The translations under genes were made by a program, and so were the position numbers. Below, piece after piece: positions 16,993 to 25,726 of a stretch of DNA of 64,000 nucleotides. Position 1 is the first letter of the stretch. The number at the start of each line of letters is the position of its first letter. The stretch lies in the NCBI GenBank assembly GCA_951813255.1, contig OX638353.1, positions 496,001 through 560,000 of the forward strand, written 5' to 3'. The notes under the pieces are model-generated. The model did not search any database. It saw only the letters and a list, made by a program, of their open reading frames with translations, and was not told where the DNA came from. The stretch is from an uncultured Dehalococcoidia bacterium (GTDB lineage: Bacteria; Chloroflexota; Dehalococcoidia; Lucifugimonadales; JAAXIE01).

Positions 16993-18432
16993 ATGGAACC
17001 TCATGACCCGAGCGATACCTGCCCGATCGATACCTGCCCAAGTGATGCAGGCCCAAGTGACACAGGTCTAGGTGACACAGGTCTAGGTGACACAGGTCTA
17101 GGTGATACAGGCCATCTTCTGCACAATCTACTGATTTTCGGTGATGTGCTGCGCCACCTGGGATTAGGCACTCATCCGGGGCGAATGCTGGATGTACTGC
17201 GGGCGTTGGAACATGTGGATATCGGGCGGCGACAAGACTTCTACCACACCTTGAGGGTGCTGTTGGTGCATCGCCGTCGCGATTTGCCTCTGTTCGAGGA
17301 GGCATTCCGTACGTTCTGGCGTCGACCTCCAGACCGCTCAACTACCATGGACCTCCGTTCTCTGGGGGAGCAACGGCGCTACCGGCAGCCACAGGTAGGT
17401 CCTCCGCCTGCGGGCCGGAATTCGTCAGATAAGGCGGACGAAGGCGGCGACTCGGAGACCGATCGCATCGAAGTGACACAGACCTACAGTGCCCGTGAGG
17501 TGCTGAGGCAGAAGGACTTCGCCCGGTTTACCTCCGAAGAGGTTTTGCAGGCCAAGGGGCTGATGGGTCAGATGGTGTGGGACTTGGGCAGCCGGCGTAC
17601 CCGCCGCTGGACCCTTGGACAGGGTAGGGGTCAGCAACTCGACCTGCGGACGACGTTGCGACATACGCTGAAATATGGTGGCGAGGCGTTGGATTTGGCG
17701 CATCGAAGGCGCAAAGTAAGGGCTCGCCCTCTGGTGCTTCTGTGCGACGTCAGCGGGTCCATGGAGCGGTACACCCGAATGCTGCTCCACTTCATGCACG
17801 CTCTGACTGGCGAGTTGGAGAGAGTGGAGGCGTTTCTCTTTGCAACACGTCTGACGCGAGTGACGCAGCAGTTTCAGTATCGCGATATTGATCAAGCCGT
17901 CAATGAGGTGTCGCAGGCTGTCCCAGACTGGTCAGGGGGTACCCGTATTGGAGAGAACCTGAAGCGGTTCAACTTCCGTTGGGCCCGGAGAGTGCTGGGT
18001 TGGGGGGCCGTGGTACTGGTGATCTCCGACGGTTGGGATACGGGCGAGCCTGCGTTGCTGGCAGATGAGATGGAGCGCTTGCAGCGGGCCAGCTATCGTA
18101 TTGTCTGGCTTAACCCATTGCTGGGAGCGGAGGGCTACCAGCCGCTGGCGCAGGGGATGCAAGAGGTGCTGCCCTTCGTGGACGACTTCTTGCCAGTGCA
18201 TAACCTCGCCAGCTTGGAGGAGCTTGCAGGCCATTTGAGCAGCTTGGACGTGCGCCGTTTGGGGAGAAAGCAGCGGCCAAGGATGTCATTACCAGAGAAC
18301 AGTGATCCTGATGAGGCCGGGAGCGCTATTGAAGCAATTGACCAACTACCGCGCCACCCCGGCCCGCTGCCCACCTTTCGCCATCCGGCTTGGGGCAGGG
18401 GGCCAGAGGACGCTCAGGGCCCAAGGGTTTAG
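16993..18432 (+). CDS. VWA domain protein (CoxE-like)
   Basis: A protein of about 479 residues with an N-terminal variable region and a C-terminal von Willebrand A domain. The metal-ion-dependent adhesion site is DVSGS at about 252-256 (LLCDVSGSMERYTRM), with a later SDGWDTGEP acidic loop. CoxE works with CoxD in maturing the hydroxylase. The start is uncertain: ATG 16993 gives a 22-base gap, while GTG 16936 would overlap coxD-like by 35 bases; neither has a clear ribosome-binding site. Residues 10-40 contain a run of five-residue repeats (see 17020-17109) not expected in the family. It ends the operon, convergent with the ABC transporter genes 12 bases away and with no terminator seen. Confidence 0.85.
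   Translation: MEPHDPSDTCPIDTCPSDAGPSDTGLGDTGLGDTGLGDTGHLLHNLLIFGDVLRHLGLGTHPGRMLDVLRALEHVDIGRRQDFYHTLRVLLVHRRRDLPLFEEAFRTFWRRPPDRSTTMDLRSLGEQRRYRQPQVGPPPAGRNSSDKADEGGDSETDRIEVTQTYSAREVLRQKDFARFTSEEVLQAKGLMGQMVWDLGSRRTRRWTLGQGRGQQLDLRTTLRHTLKYGGEALDLAHRRRKVRARPLVLLCDVSGSMERYTRMLLHFMHALTGELERVEAFLFATRLTRVTQQFQYRDIDQAVNEVSQAVPDWSGGTRIGENLKRFNFRWARRVLGWGAVVLVISDGWDTGEPALLADEMERLQRASYRIVWLNPLLGAEGYQPLAQGMQEVLPFVDDFLPVHNLASLEELAGHLSSLDVRRLGRKQRPRMSLPENSDPDEAGSAIEAIDQLPRHPGPLPTFRHPAWGRGPEDAQGPRV
17020..17109 (+). repeat. 15-bp tandem repeat inside the CoxE-like gene
   Basis: Six consecutive 15-base units occupy 17020-17109. The last three are nearly identical (GGTCTAGGTGACACA at 17065, 17080 and 17095); the first three are diverged. 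They encode a five-residue unit of the form GLGDT or PSDTG near the N-terminus. Confidence 0.85.
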
Positions 18433-18444
18433 TTAGTCGGGCGC

Positions 18445-19506
18445 TTAGTCTGGCAGCTTGTAGCCGGGAGCCTTCACGCAAGCGACCCAGTGCCCTGGCT
18501 CGATTTCCTGCAACTCCATGTCATACTGCGGGCAGCGGTCTTCCGCCACGGGACAGCGCGGGTGGAAGTGGCAGCCAGTCGGCGGGTTCAACGGCGAGGG
18601 AACCTCACCGGTGAGGATGATCTCCTCGCGCTGCAGGTCGGGATGATCCGGCAGGGCGGCGGATATCAGTGCCTTGGTGTAAGGATGCACTGGGTTGTCG
18701 AACAGCACCTTGGCGTCGGCTATCTCCACCAGTCGGCCCAGATACATTACTGCAACGCGGTGACACATGTATCGCAGGGTAGCTAGGTTGTGGGCGATCA
18801 GCAGGTAGCTGACTTGGTACTCCTCTTGAAGGTCCTTCAGAAGATTCATTATCTGGGCGCGGATGGAGACATCCAGCGCGGAAACCGGCTCGTCGAGCAC
18901 GATGATATCGGGGCTGAGGGCTAGGGAACGCGCGATTGCGAGTCGCTGGCGCTGCCCGCCACTGAACTCGTGAGGGTAGAAGTTGCCATGATATTCACTG
19001 AGGCCCACATCCATGAGCAGTTTGTTGACCCGCTCACGCACCTCGTCGCGAGAGAGACTCCAGTTGACGGTCATGGGTTCAGCTATGATGTGTTTGACGC
19101 GCATCCTCGGGTTCAGGGAGCTCCAAGGGTCTTGGAACACTGCCTGCACCGAGCGGCGATATTCTTTCCGCAACTCTGGTGGGGCCTTCTTATGAATCGG
19201 TTGACCGTTATACTTGATTTCCCCTTCTGTGGGTTCCTCGAGCATGAGAACCATCTTGGCGGTGGTACTCTTCCCACAGCCGGACTCTCCCACCACCCCA
19301 AGGGTCTCACCCTTTCGCAGTCCTAGGGTGATACCGTCCACCGCCTTGAGGTGCCCCAGGATTTTGGTGATGATTATTCCCTTGGTGACTGGGAACCACT
19401 TCTTTAGGCCCGCCACCTGTAGGACGATGTCTTTCTCGCCGGCAACGCTGGCTTGGTAAGCGCTATTGAACTCATACACTGGGCTCGGTGGCGCTTGAGT
19501 CGTCAT
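18445..19506 (-). CDS. Oligopeptide-type ABC transporter ATP-binding protein (DppF/OppF-like)
   Basis: A 353-residue ATPase of a peptide/nickel-type importer. Walker A is GESGCGKST, the signature is FSGGQRQRLAIARSLAL and Walker B is IIVLDEPVSALD. The C-terminal oligopeptide domain has the CxFHPRCP-type cluster site (GCHFHPRCPVAEDRCPQ) found in OppF/DppF proteins. The start is ATG 19506, overlapping the upstream ATPase stop by four bases (ATGA) with GGAGG upstream; a longer open frame to 19599 lies inside the neighbouring gene. An insertion IIITKILGHLKAVDG between the first strands suits the family. It is the last gene of a four-gene importer operon. Confidence 0.92.
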   Translation of the reverse strand: MTTQAPPSPVYEFNSAYQASVAGEKDIVLQVAGLKKWFPVTKGIIITKILGHLKAVDGITLGLRKGETLGVVGESGCGKSTTAKMVLMLEEPTEGEIKYNGQPIHKKAPPELRKEYRRSVQAVFQDPWSSLNPRMRVKHIIAEPMTVNWSLSRDEVRERVNKLLMDVGLSEYHGNFYPHEFSGGQRQRLAIARSLALSPDIIVLDEPVSALDVSIRAQIMNLLKDLQEEYQVSYLLIAHNLATLRYMCHRVAVMYLGRLVEIADAKVLFDNPVHPYTKALISAALPDHPDLQREEIILTGEVPSPLNPPTGCHFHPRCPVAEDRCPQYDMELQEIEPGHWVACVKAPGYKLPD

Positions 19507-20489
19507 TCTTCCAGCCTCCAGCATCTGGCGGTGTGGCCTTCGTTCAGTGTGTATGTAGGTGGATAATCTTCCAAACACTTGTCCATTGCGTATTTGCATC
19601 TAGGCGCGAAGGGGCAGCCTTGTGGCAGGCTGTGCAGCGCGGGGGGTTGTCCGGGAATGGAATCGAGCCGTGTTACGTCCACATCGAGTCGGGGCAAAGA
19701 GCCCAACAGGGCCTCGGTATAGGGATGGCGTGGATTGTAGAAGATATCCCGGACGTCGCCTGTTTCCACTATACGCCCGGCATACATCACCGCTACCTTG
19801 TCGCACATCTTGGCGACGATACCAAGGTCGTGGGTGATAAAGACGATGGCTGTGTCCAGTTCTTCCTGAATGTCTCTGAGCAGTTTCAGGTATTGGGCCT
19901 GCACGGTGGCATCCAGCGAAGTAGTGGGCTCGTCGGCGATGAGCACCTTGGGTTCGCAGGAAATGCTGATAGCCCCGACCACGCGTTGACGCATACCTCC
20001 ACTCAACTGGTGGGGGTAGTCCTTGATGCGGGATTCTGCTGCCGGAATCCTGACCTGCCGTAGCACATTGATGATACGGTCCATCAGGGAGTTGCCCTGC
20101 AGCTTCTGGTGGATGTGGATCGCCTCGCCCACTTGGCTACCGACTTGGAACACTGGGTTGAGGGAGGTCATGGGGTCCTGCAGGATCATTGCGATCTTGC
20201 TGCCCCGCACCTTCACCATATCCAGTTCGCTGAGTTCCAGAATGTCTTCGCCATCGAGGATGATCTTGCCTCCGACTATTTCCCCCGGAGGGATCGGGAC
20301 CAACCGCATAAGTGACAGGACTGTGACGGACTTGCCGGAACCTGACTCGCCCACAATTCCCATGGTCTCGCCACGTTTAAGCGAAAAGCTGACTCCATCA
20401 ACGGCTTTCACCGTTCCGAACTTGGTCCGGAAGTGGGTCTGAAGGTCCTGGACGTCCAGGACCGTTTCTCGGTCGTCAAGCGTTGTCAA
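19503..20489 (-). CDS. Oligopeptide-type ABC transporter ATP-binding protein (DppD/OppD-like)
   Basis: A 328-residue ATPase with Walker A GESGSGKSV, signature LSGGMRQRVVGAI, Walker B VLIADEPTTSLD and the C-terminal oligopeptide signature with a Cys cluster (GCPFAPRCKYAMDKC). It forms a heterodimer with the ATPase downstream to energise the two permeases. The start is a TTG at 20489 (LTTLDDRE), supported by GAGGTG six bases upstream; no ATG or GTG is available nearby. The gap to the permease stop at 20571 is 81 bases with no terminator, so the operon is continuous. Confidence 0.92.
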   Translation of the reverse strand: MTTLDDRETVLDVQDLQTHFRTKFGTVKAVDGVSFSLKRGETMGIVGESGSGKSVTVLSLMRLVPIPPGEIVGGKIILDGEDILELSELDMVKVRGSKIAMILQDPMTSLNPVFQVGSQVGEAIHIHQKLQGNSLMDRIINVLRQVRIPAAESRIKDYPHQLSGGMRQRVVGAISISCEPKVLIADEPTTSLDATVQAQYLKLLRDIQEELDTAIVFITHDLGIVAKMCDKVAVMYAGRIVETGDVRDIFYNPRHPYTEALLGSLPRLDVDVTRLDSIPGQPPALHSLPQGCPFAPRCKYAMDKCLEDYPPTYTLNEGHTARCWRLEE

Positions 20490-20570
20490 TGACTCACCTC
20501 TGCCTGGCGGGCCGCCTGGAATGCAAATCCCAAGCGGCCCGCTGCAAGCTGCACGATGGATTTTTCTGGG

Positions 20571-22046
20571 CTAGTCGACGTTCCTCAGACGGGGGTCCAG
20601 TGCATCGCGTATCCAGTCGCCCAGCAGGTTGAAGGCCATCACCGTCAGGAGGAGCGCTATGCCAGGCATGGTGCTTACCCACCAAGCGGTACGCAGGAAG
20701 TTCCGGCCCTCGGATACCATTGAGCCCCAAGCGGGGGTAGGAGGCGGAACGCCGGCGCCTAGGAAGCTGAGGATGGATTCGAGCAGGATGACCACGCTGA
20801 CCTGCAGGGTGGCGACCACGATAACCGTGTTCATCACACCGGGCAGCAGGTGGGCTACTAGGATACGCAGGGTGGAGCAGCCCGATATACGTGCTAGAGA
20901 CACGTAGTCCATGGTCTTGAGGTGCAACACCTCACCGCGCACCTGCCGTGCAAATCTCGTCCATATGAAGAGCGAGAGCACACTGGCGATGAGGTGCACT
21001 TCCTTTTGTGGCAAGAAGGGGATATGGAACTCTCCCACCGCCACCACCAACACAAGCGCGACGAGCACCAGTGGCAGCGCGAGGATGATGTCCACGGCCC
21101 TCATGATTATCTCGTCGACCCAACCTCCGAAGTACCCCGATATGAGGCCGAGGGATACGCCGAGGATGCCACCTACGACAAGGGTCACGGTAGCGACGAT
21201 GAGGGATATTCGAGCACCCCAGATAATGCGGCTCAGGAGGTCACGGCCCTGAGGGTCGGTGCCCAAGGGGAAGGTGCCTACGCCTGCGGGGCGTCGCACC
21301 TCTTGTACCATCAAGGCGTCGGCCCGCTGTTCCCGGGCGGCTACTGAGATAGCTCCCGGCGCCCCTACTTGGACCTCCGTCCCCAGCGCACTTGATTGTT
21401 CGACCTGCGCCGGGGTCAGCGCGTTGCCCGAAAGGTCAAACAGGGTGCCCGCTTCGGCTGCCTTGACGGCATCGCTTTGAGCGATCTGAAGGTCCGGGTT
21501 GGCGACGACGGCGTAGATGGCCTTGATATCGGCCTGCCCAAGTCCTTCTACCTCAGCCGGTGTGAAGGGTCTGTCCTCAAACGGCTGTAGAAGCAGTCCG
21601 GCGTTGGCTAATTCCATAGCCTTGGACACGCCGATCTGCGTGCTGCCATCGGTAACCTCAGAGACAATCTGCACATCCCGAGTGAGATAGATCGCTTCCT
21701 GAGGCAGGGGGACGCTGTTCAAATCAAGAATCTTTTCGGACGTGGCCAGATTGCTGGCCTTTTGCAGAGATATCTCGGTCTGCTCGTCCTGAGGAATCCC
21801 GGGCACGACCACCTTTGTTACCGTCAGCGGTCCCATCCAGAACGGCGGGGTGTTCTTGTCGTCCAAGTCGCCGATCTTGGGGTCGTGGCGATCGATGAGC
21901 GGAGCAATGAACGCCGTTATCACCAAGAGCGACAGTACTGCAATAGAGAAAGCCAGCAGTACGCGACGGGAGGCCCATCGCATTGCGGTCCGTACCGCAG
22001 CGACCGTATCTCGTGGTTGGGGTATTGCTACTGGAAGGCCAGCCAT
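20571..22046 (-). CDS. ABC transporter permease (DppC-like) with large external repeat insertion
   Basis: A 491-residue permease, against about 300 for the family. TM1 is at about 28-51. The normal permease body restarts at LGTDPQGRDLLSR (261-273), followed by four more helices and the coupling-helix segment (ARISGCSTLRILVAHLLPG). Between them lie about 190 extra residues on the outer face. By eye this insert holds three related units of 47-49 residues, at about 86-131, 132-180 and 181-229; they share patterns such as S-x-A-x-x-x-A-x-AG and TPA(E/Q)VE. The start ATG 22046 has CAGGAGGTAAGAAG upstream. The insert may bind substrate or replace a docking protein, which is speculation. Confidence 0.9.
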   Translation of the reverse strand: MAGLPVAIPQPRDTVAAVRTAMRWASRRVLLAFSIAVLSLLVITAFIAPLIDRHDPKIGDLDDKNTPPFWMGPLTVTKVVVPGIPQDEQTEISLQKASNLATSEKILDLNSVPLPQEAIYLTRDVQIVSEVTDGSTQIGVSKAMELANAGLLLQPFEDRPFTPAEVEGLGQADIKAIYAVVANPDLQIAQSDAVKAAEAGTLFDLSGNALTPAQVEQSSALGTEVQVGAPGAISVAAREQRADALMVQEVRRPAGVGTFPLGTDPQGRDLLSRIIWGARISLIVATVTLVVGGILGVSLGLISGYFGGWVDEIIMRAVDIILALPLVLVALVLVVAVGEFHIPFLPQKEVHLIASVLSLFIWTRFARQVRGEVLHLKTMDYVSLARISGCSTLRILVAHLLPGVMNTVIVVATLQVSVVILLESILSFLGAGVPPPTPAWGSMVSEGRNFLRTAWWVSTMPGIALLLTVMAFNLLGDWIRDALDPRLRNVD

Positions 22047-22065
22047 CTTCTTACCTCCTGGCGGT

Positions 22066-22983
22066 CTAGGAGTAACGAATCCGGGGATCGATGTAAGCAT
22101 AGAGCACGTCTACCGCGAAATTGGTGAACAGGTAGATGACCGCGAACACCATCACGATGCCCTGCAGGGTGGGGTAATCGGACTTCTGCAGGGATGTAAA
22201 GGCCAGCATGCCCATTCCGGGCCACTGGAATACTGTTTCGGCGACGACGGAGCCGGTGATGAGGAAGCCCAGGGTGACGCCCACGAAGGTGAGAGGTGGA
22301 ATAAGGGCATTACGCAGGGCATGCTTCCAGATCACCAAGCTGGGGGATACTCCCTTGGCGCGCGCCATCTTTATGTACTCGGAGTCGAGCACGTCGAGCA
22401 TAGCCGAGCGCACAATCCTCATGTTGGCTGCCACGAAGAACCATCCCAAGGTGATGGCTGGCAAGATGAAGCTGTTCCAATCATGCCGCCCAGAAGGCGG
22501 GACCCAGTCGAGCTTCACCGCGAAGAAGAAGATCATCATGATGCCCAGCCAGAAGGGTGGCATCGATTGCCCAAGCAGGGCGACGATCTTCCCCACGTGG
22601 TCCCATAAGCTGTTTCTCCTGATGGATGACATGATGCCCAGAGGGAAGCCCAACACCAGGGAGAATATAAAGGCGGCTAGTCCCAACTGGAAAGTGGCGG
22701 GGAACCGCTCTCTGATCAGGTCCATCACCGGCCGGTGGTCGTTGATAGCCTCACCGAAGTTCAACGTTACCGCGTCCCTAATGAAGATGCCGTACTGGAC
22801 TATGTACGGCTTGTTCAAACCCAGTCTCTCCCCAAGCTCTTCCCACTGCTCCGGGCCGGCGTAGTCATCCAGCATCAGAGAGCGCGGGTCGCCCGTAAGC
22901 CGGGCCAGAGCAAAGACAATAAAGGATATGACGAAAAGAGAGATAATGGATACGATAAACCTTCGAACTATGAACTTTTGCAT
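22066..22983 (-). CDS. ABC transporter permease (DppB-like)
   Basis: A 305-residue permease of normal length, first gene of the importer operon. The N-terminal helix is RRFIVSIISLFVISFIVFAL. It then has the external loop with the LGLNKPYIVQYGIFI pattern, five further hydrophobic segments, and the coupling segment ARAKGVSPSLVIWKHALRNAL typical of DppB/OppB. The start ATG 22983 is preceded by GAGGAGAGG. A TATAGT box in the minus direction lies at 23039-23044. The next permease begins 20 bases after its stop. No substrate-binding protein gene is adjacent; one may be elsewhere in the genome. Confidence 0.92.
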   Translation of the reverse strand: MQKFIVRRFIVSIISLFVISFIVFALARLTGDPRSLMLDDYAGPEQWEELGERLGLNKPYIVQYGIFIRDAVTLNFGEAINDHRPVMDLIRERFPATFQLGLAAFIFSLVLGFPLGIMSSIRRNSLWDHVGKIVALLGQSMPPFWLGIMMIFFFAVKLDWVPPSGRHDWNSFILPAITLGWFFVAANMRIVRSAMLDVLDSEYIKMARAKGVSPSLVIWKHALRNALIPPLTFVGVTLGFLITGSVVAETVFQWPGMGMLAFTSLQKSDYPTLQGIVMVFAVIYLFTNFAVDVLYAYIDPRIRYS

Positions 22984-23069
22984 CCTCTCCTCCTAATCCC
23001 TGCTAGTGGCGCTAGTCCCAGCCTGTGGCCGGAACCTTACTATAGTTAAGCCTTGCTGCTAGGCATGGC

Positions 23070-23648
23070 CTATTCTACGGGCACTGAGACATCCATGACC
23101 ATAGTGGGGGTCATGGAACCTGGTGTGGCTACCGAGTATTGCGAGAGGCTGGATGTCTGATATGAATGATCCGAGTCCCTACGGCCTTGGATGTCGTGGG
23201 GCGGCCTAGGGAGCCTCCATACCCTCTGGCTGATGATGCCCAAGAGCGTGCCGGCGAGTAGAGCTCCAGCCATTGCTCCCGATGCCGTGTAGCCGAACAC
23301 ACTGTTGTCGGGTTGCGAGCAGCAGGGAGTGTCTACGTTCAGCCCCCACTGGTACCCAAGGTAGGCGCCCACTACACCGGCAGCCGCGATGGCCGCGAAG
23401 AGGGCTATCGTAGCTAGAACTGGTTTGGGGGTGGTACCCAGGAGCCAAGCGAGCGAGGCACCGGCAGCGGCTAGTACGCCAGCACCGCCCATAATGCTCC
23501 AGAACCAGAAATACCAGTCAGTGGGAGAGGCGAACATCACGAACGTTCCCCAACCCAGCAGAACACCCAGCAGCCCCAAGGGCATACACAGGACTATGCC
23601 AAAGAATTCTCGGCCCAGGTAGCCGAGTAGAGTGTAAGTAATACCCAA
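23070..23648 (-). CDS. Hypothetical membrane protein
   Basis: A 192-residue protein of unrecognised family. Four hydrophobic segments are visible at about residues 14-42, 46-70, 76-97 and 118-142, with small residues (Gly/Ala) dominating. A Cys-Cys pair (TPCCSQPDN) lies in the loop before the last helix, and about 50 polar residues form the tail. The start is a TTG at 23648 with TGAGG six bases upstream, so translation initiation looks real. It is 86 bases upstream of the dppB-like gene on the same strand and could be co-transcribed with the importer, though a -10-like box lies between. No function can be assigned. Confidence 0.6.
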   Translation of the reverse strand: MGITYTLLGYLGREFFGIVLCMPLGLLGVLLGWGTFVMFASPTDWYFWFWSIMGGAGVLAAAGASLAWLLGTTPKPVLATIALFAAIAAAGVVGAYLGYQWGLNVDTPCCSQPDNSVFGYTASGAMAGALLAGTLLGIISQRVWRLPRPPHDIQGRRDSDHSYQTSSLSQYSVATPGSMTPTMVMDVSVPVE

Positions 23649-24565
23649 CTCTTGCCTCAGTTAAGGTCGGTGGCGTCGTTCATCCGCAAGTGTAACTGAA
23701 GGAAATCTGGACGTGGGGGCCATATTGACCTTCCCCACTCTCCTCCAACCTACTTGCGTCAGTCGTTATGCCGTCCGTCCTCCTCTAGTTGCGAAACCAG
23801 CCAGTTGCGAACGCAGGCTGTTTATTCGAGGCACCTGGGCTCGGCCCACTCACTTGTTAACGACAGGGGCTTACTAGCTACAAGGCTCCCGTCCCGCGAA
23901 CTAGGCGGGCGGATTGGGCGGAAGATTATCACGCCACTAGCTGCCTGTCAATTGGGCGCGCATCCGATATTCCCAATCTGCGGAAGCTGGTGTTTTGTAG
24001 CTAATCCCTATCTGGCACAATACTCCCAGTTGCTGAGCCAATCGTTTGCCCCGCCCATGACCTCGCGCTCGACAGGAATGTTGCTGCCATGCCATACAAG
24101 CGTATCGGCATCGCGTTGCCGAATATGAAGTGCCCGACGTCAGCAGCTACGGCCCATCGGGTATTGTCGTCAATCTCGTCAATGCCCTTGTCTAGGTCTT
24201 GAAGGTCGGCGTGTTCGAAGCCGACCTTCATGGCTGGGGAAAGAAGCTTAGTCTGCCATGGGCTCAATTGGGGAGTGCCTGAGTGGGGTGTTCACGCCTA
24301 GACCGGTGCGCCTGACGGAGCGGGGCCTGAAGGCCGCCGTGGGGATGCAGAACTGGTTGGCGCGGTGCCTACTTCCTTCCACATGGCGGCCACAGCTTGT
24401 CCAGCCTCTACTGCGCCTGCTTGCGGGCGATGGGCCAAGGCCATTGATGTCGAACCTGTCAGGTGCTTGTGGGCAGGCATGGGTAAGGAACTCTGTCCTT
24501 GCCTGCGTCTTTGACACGGGTCCTTAAGGCCACGTAACTTTGTCGCAGACTAAGGAGGTGCACCA
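23649..24565. other. 917-bp region without a convincing gene
   Basis: No supported gene. A minus-strand frame at about 24050-24235 reads like a protein fragment (GIDEIDDNTRWAVAADVGHF) but lacks a convincing start, and its continuation degrades. Open frames on both strands at 24248-24527 have no recognisable features. A perfect 10-bp stem hairpin lies at 24201-24229. The region may contain a decayed gene. Confidence 0.4.
24201..24229. repeat. Perfect inverted repeat
   Basis: GAAGGTCGGC (24201-24210) pairs with GCCGACCTTC (24220-24229) across a 9-base loop. There is no T-tract on either side, so it is not a standard terminator. Confidence 0.5.
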
Positions 24566-25606
24566 TTGACCATCGGATGGGGGTTCGTTGGCACAGGAAG
24601 ACATCCCGATACTAAGGTGGCGCTGGCCATGGGAAGTGTCGATGGGGCACGATTGGTAGCCGCATACAGTCGAGATATCGACCGTGCAGAGGCTTTCTCC
24701 GCCCGGCACGGCGTGTCTGCAGCCTACGATTCGGTTGATGCCCTGTTACAGGATTCGAGGGTGGATGCCGTCTTTATTTCCACCCCCAATAGCCTGCATT
24801 CGGAACACACGATTGCAGCTGCCCAAGCTGGCAAGCATGTGCTCGTGGAAAAGCCCATGGCCGTGAGCGTCCTGGAAGCGCAGGAGATGGTGGAGGCGTG
24901 TCGTCGTGCCGGTGTGGTCCTGGGTGTCGCGTTCCAATTACGCACCCACCCCGCTCACCAGGAGATGCGACGCTTGGTGCAGGACGGCACATTGGGGGTC
25001 ATCCCCATGGTGCAAGCTCAGTGGGGCACACGGGCGGTGCGCGGCGTGGTTGAAGTGCCTGCCCGCACAGGGCTGAGTTCGTGGTGGGAGAACCCAGAGC
25101 TCATCGGAGGCGCCTCCACCATGATGGGAACGGGTGTCCATGCCATTGACCTGCTTCACTACATCTTGGACAAGCCTGTGGTGGAAGTCGCCGCCATCAG
25201 TGATGGTCACTCTGACGAGAGGCCCCTCGAGCAGGCCGCGGTACTCTCGCTGCGGTTTCAGGACGGGACGATAGGCACGATGTGTTGCGGACGGCGCATG
25301 CCCGACTCTCGCAATGACGCCGTGGTGTATGGAACTTCGGGGCGCGCAATTGCCTCGGACTCCCTGTGGGAAGCTCTGCGGGGTGGCTTGGAGGTGGTGA
25401 GCGATACCATCAACCTAACCCGCTCCTACGATCCCGATCCCCTCGGCCTCTTCCGCCTGCAGACGCAGGCCTTCCAGAGTGCTGTTGAGGATGGAGGCGA
25501 GCCTCCGGCTACCGGGGTGGATGGCCTGCGGGTGGTGCAGGTGACCAGTGCCATGATCGAGTCAGCCACAACGGGTCGCACTGTAAAAGTTGAGCCAGCC
25601 AGTTAG
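24566..25606 (+). CDS. Gfo/Idh/MocA family oxidoreductase
   Basis: A 346-residue NAD(P)-dependent dehydrogenase for sugars, inositols or related polyols. The N-terminal Rossmann start is GWGFVGTGRHPDTKVALAM, then VFISTPNSLHSEHT and the signature EKPMAVSVLEAQEMV (Lys near residue 96). The C-terminal domain has GGASTMMGTGVHAIDLLHYIL, where Asp and His are the usual catalytic pair. The substrate is unknown. The start is a TTG at 24566, strongly supported by TAAGGAGGTGCACC. It stands alone after a long non-coding region. Confidence 0.9.
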   Translation: MTIGWGFVGTGRHPDTKVALAMGSVDGARLVAAYSRDIDRAEAFSARHGVSAAYDSVDALLQDSRVDAVFISTPNSLHSEHTIAAAQAGKHVLVEKPMAVSVLEAQEMVEACRRAGVVLGVAFQLRTHPAHQEMRRLVQDGTLGVIPMVQAQWGTRAVRGVVEVPARTGLSSWWENPELIGGASTMMGTGVHAIDLLHYILDKPVVEVAAISDGHSDERPLEQAAVLSLRFQDGTIGTMCCGRRMPDSRNDAVVYGTSGRAIASDSLWEALRGGLEVVSDTINLTRSYDPDPLGLFRLQTQAFQSAVEDGGEPPATGVDGLRVVQVTSAMIESATTGRTVKVEPAS

Positions 25607-25726
25607 GCCGTTGGACCAGTTTGGTGTTAGGGCAGCGGGTTAGCTGTGGCTCGTGATGCACGTGGCATGGCAGGAGCGGTGCCAAAGGCGAGATAGAGTC
25701 GGGTCGTAACCGCCGTCTACGCTATG

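Noticed and set aside
24248..24527. Open frames on both strands
   Set aside because: No ribosome-binding site or family features on either strand; equal openness suggests chance in GC-rich DNA.
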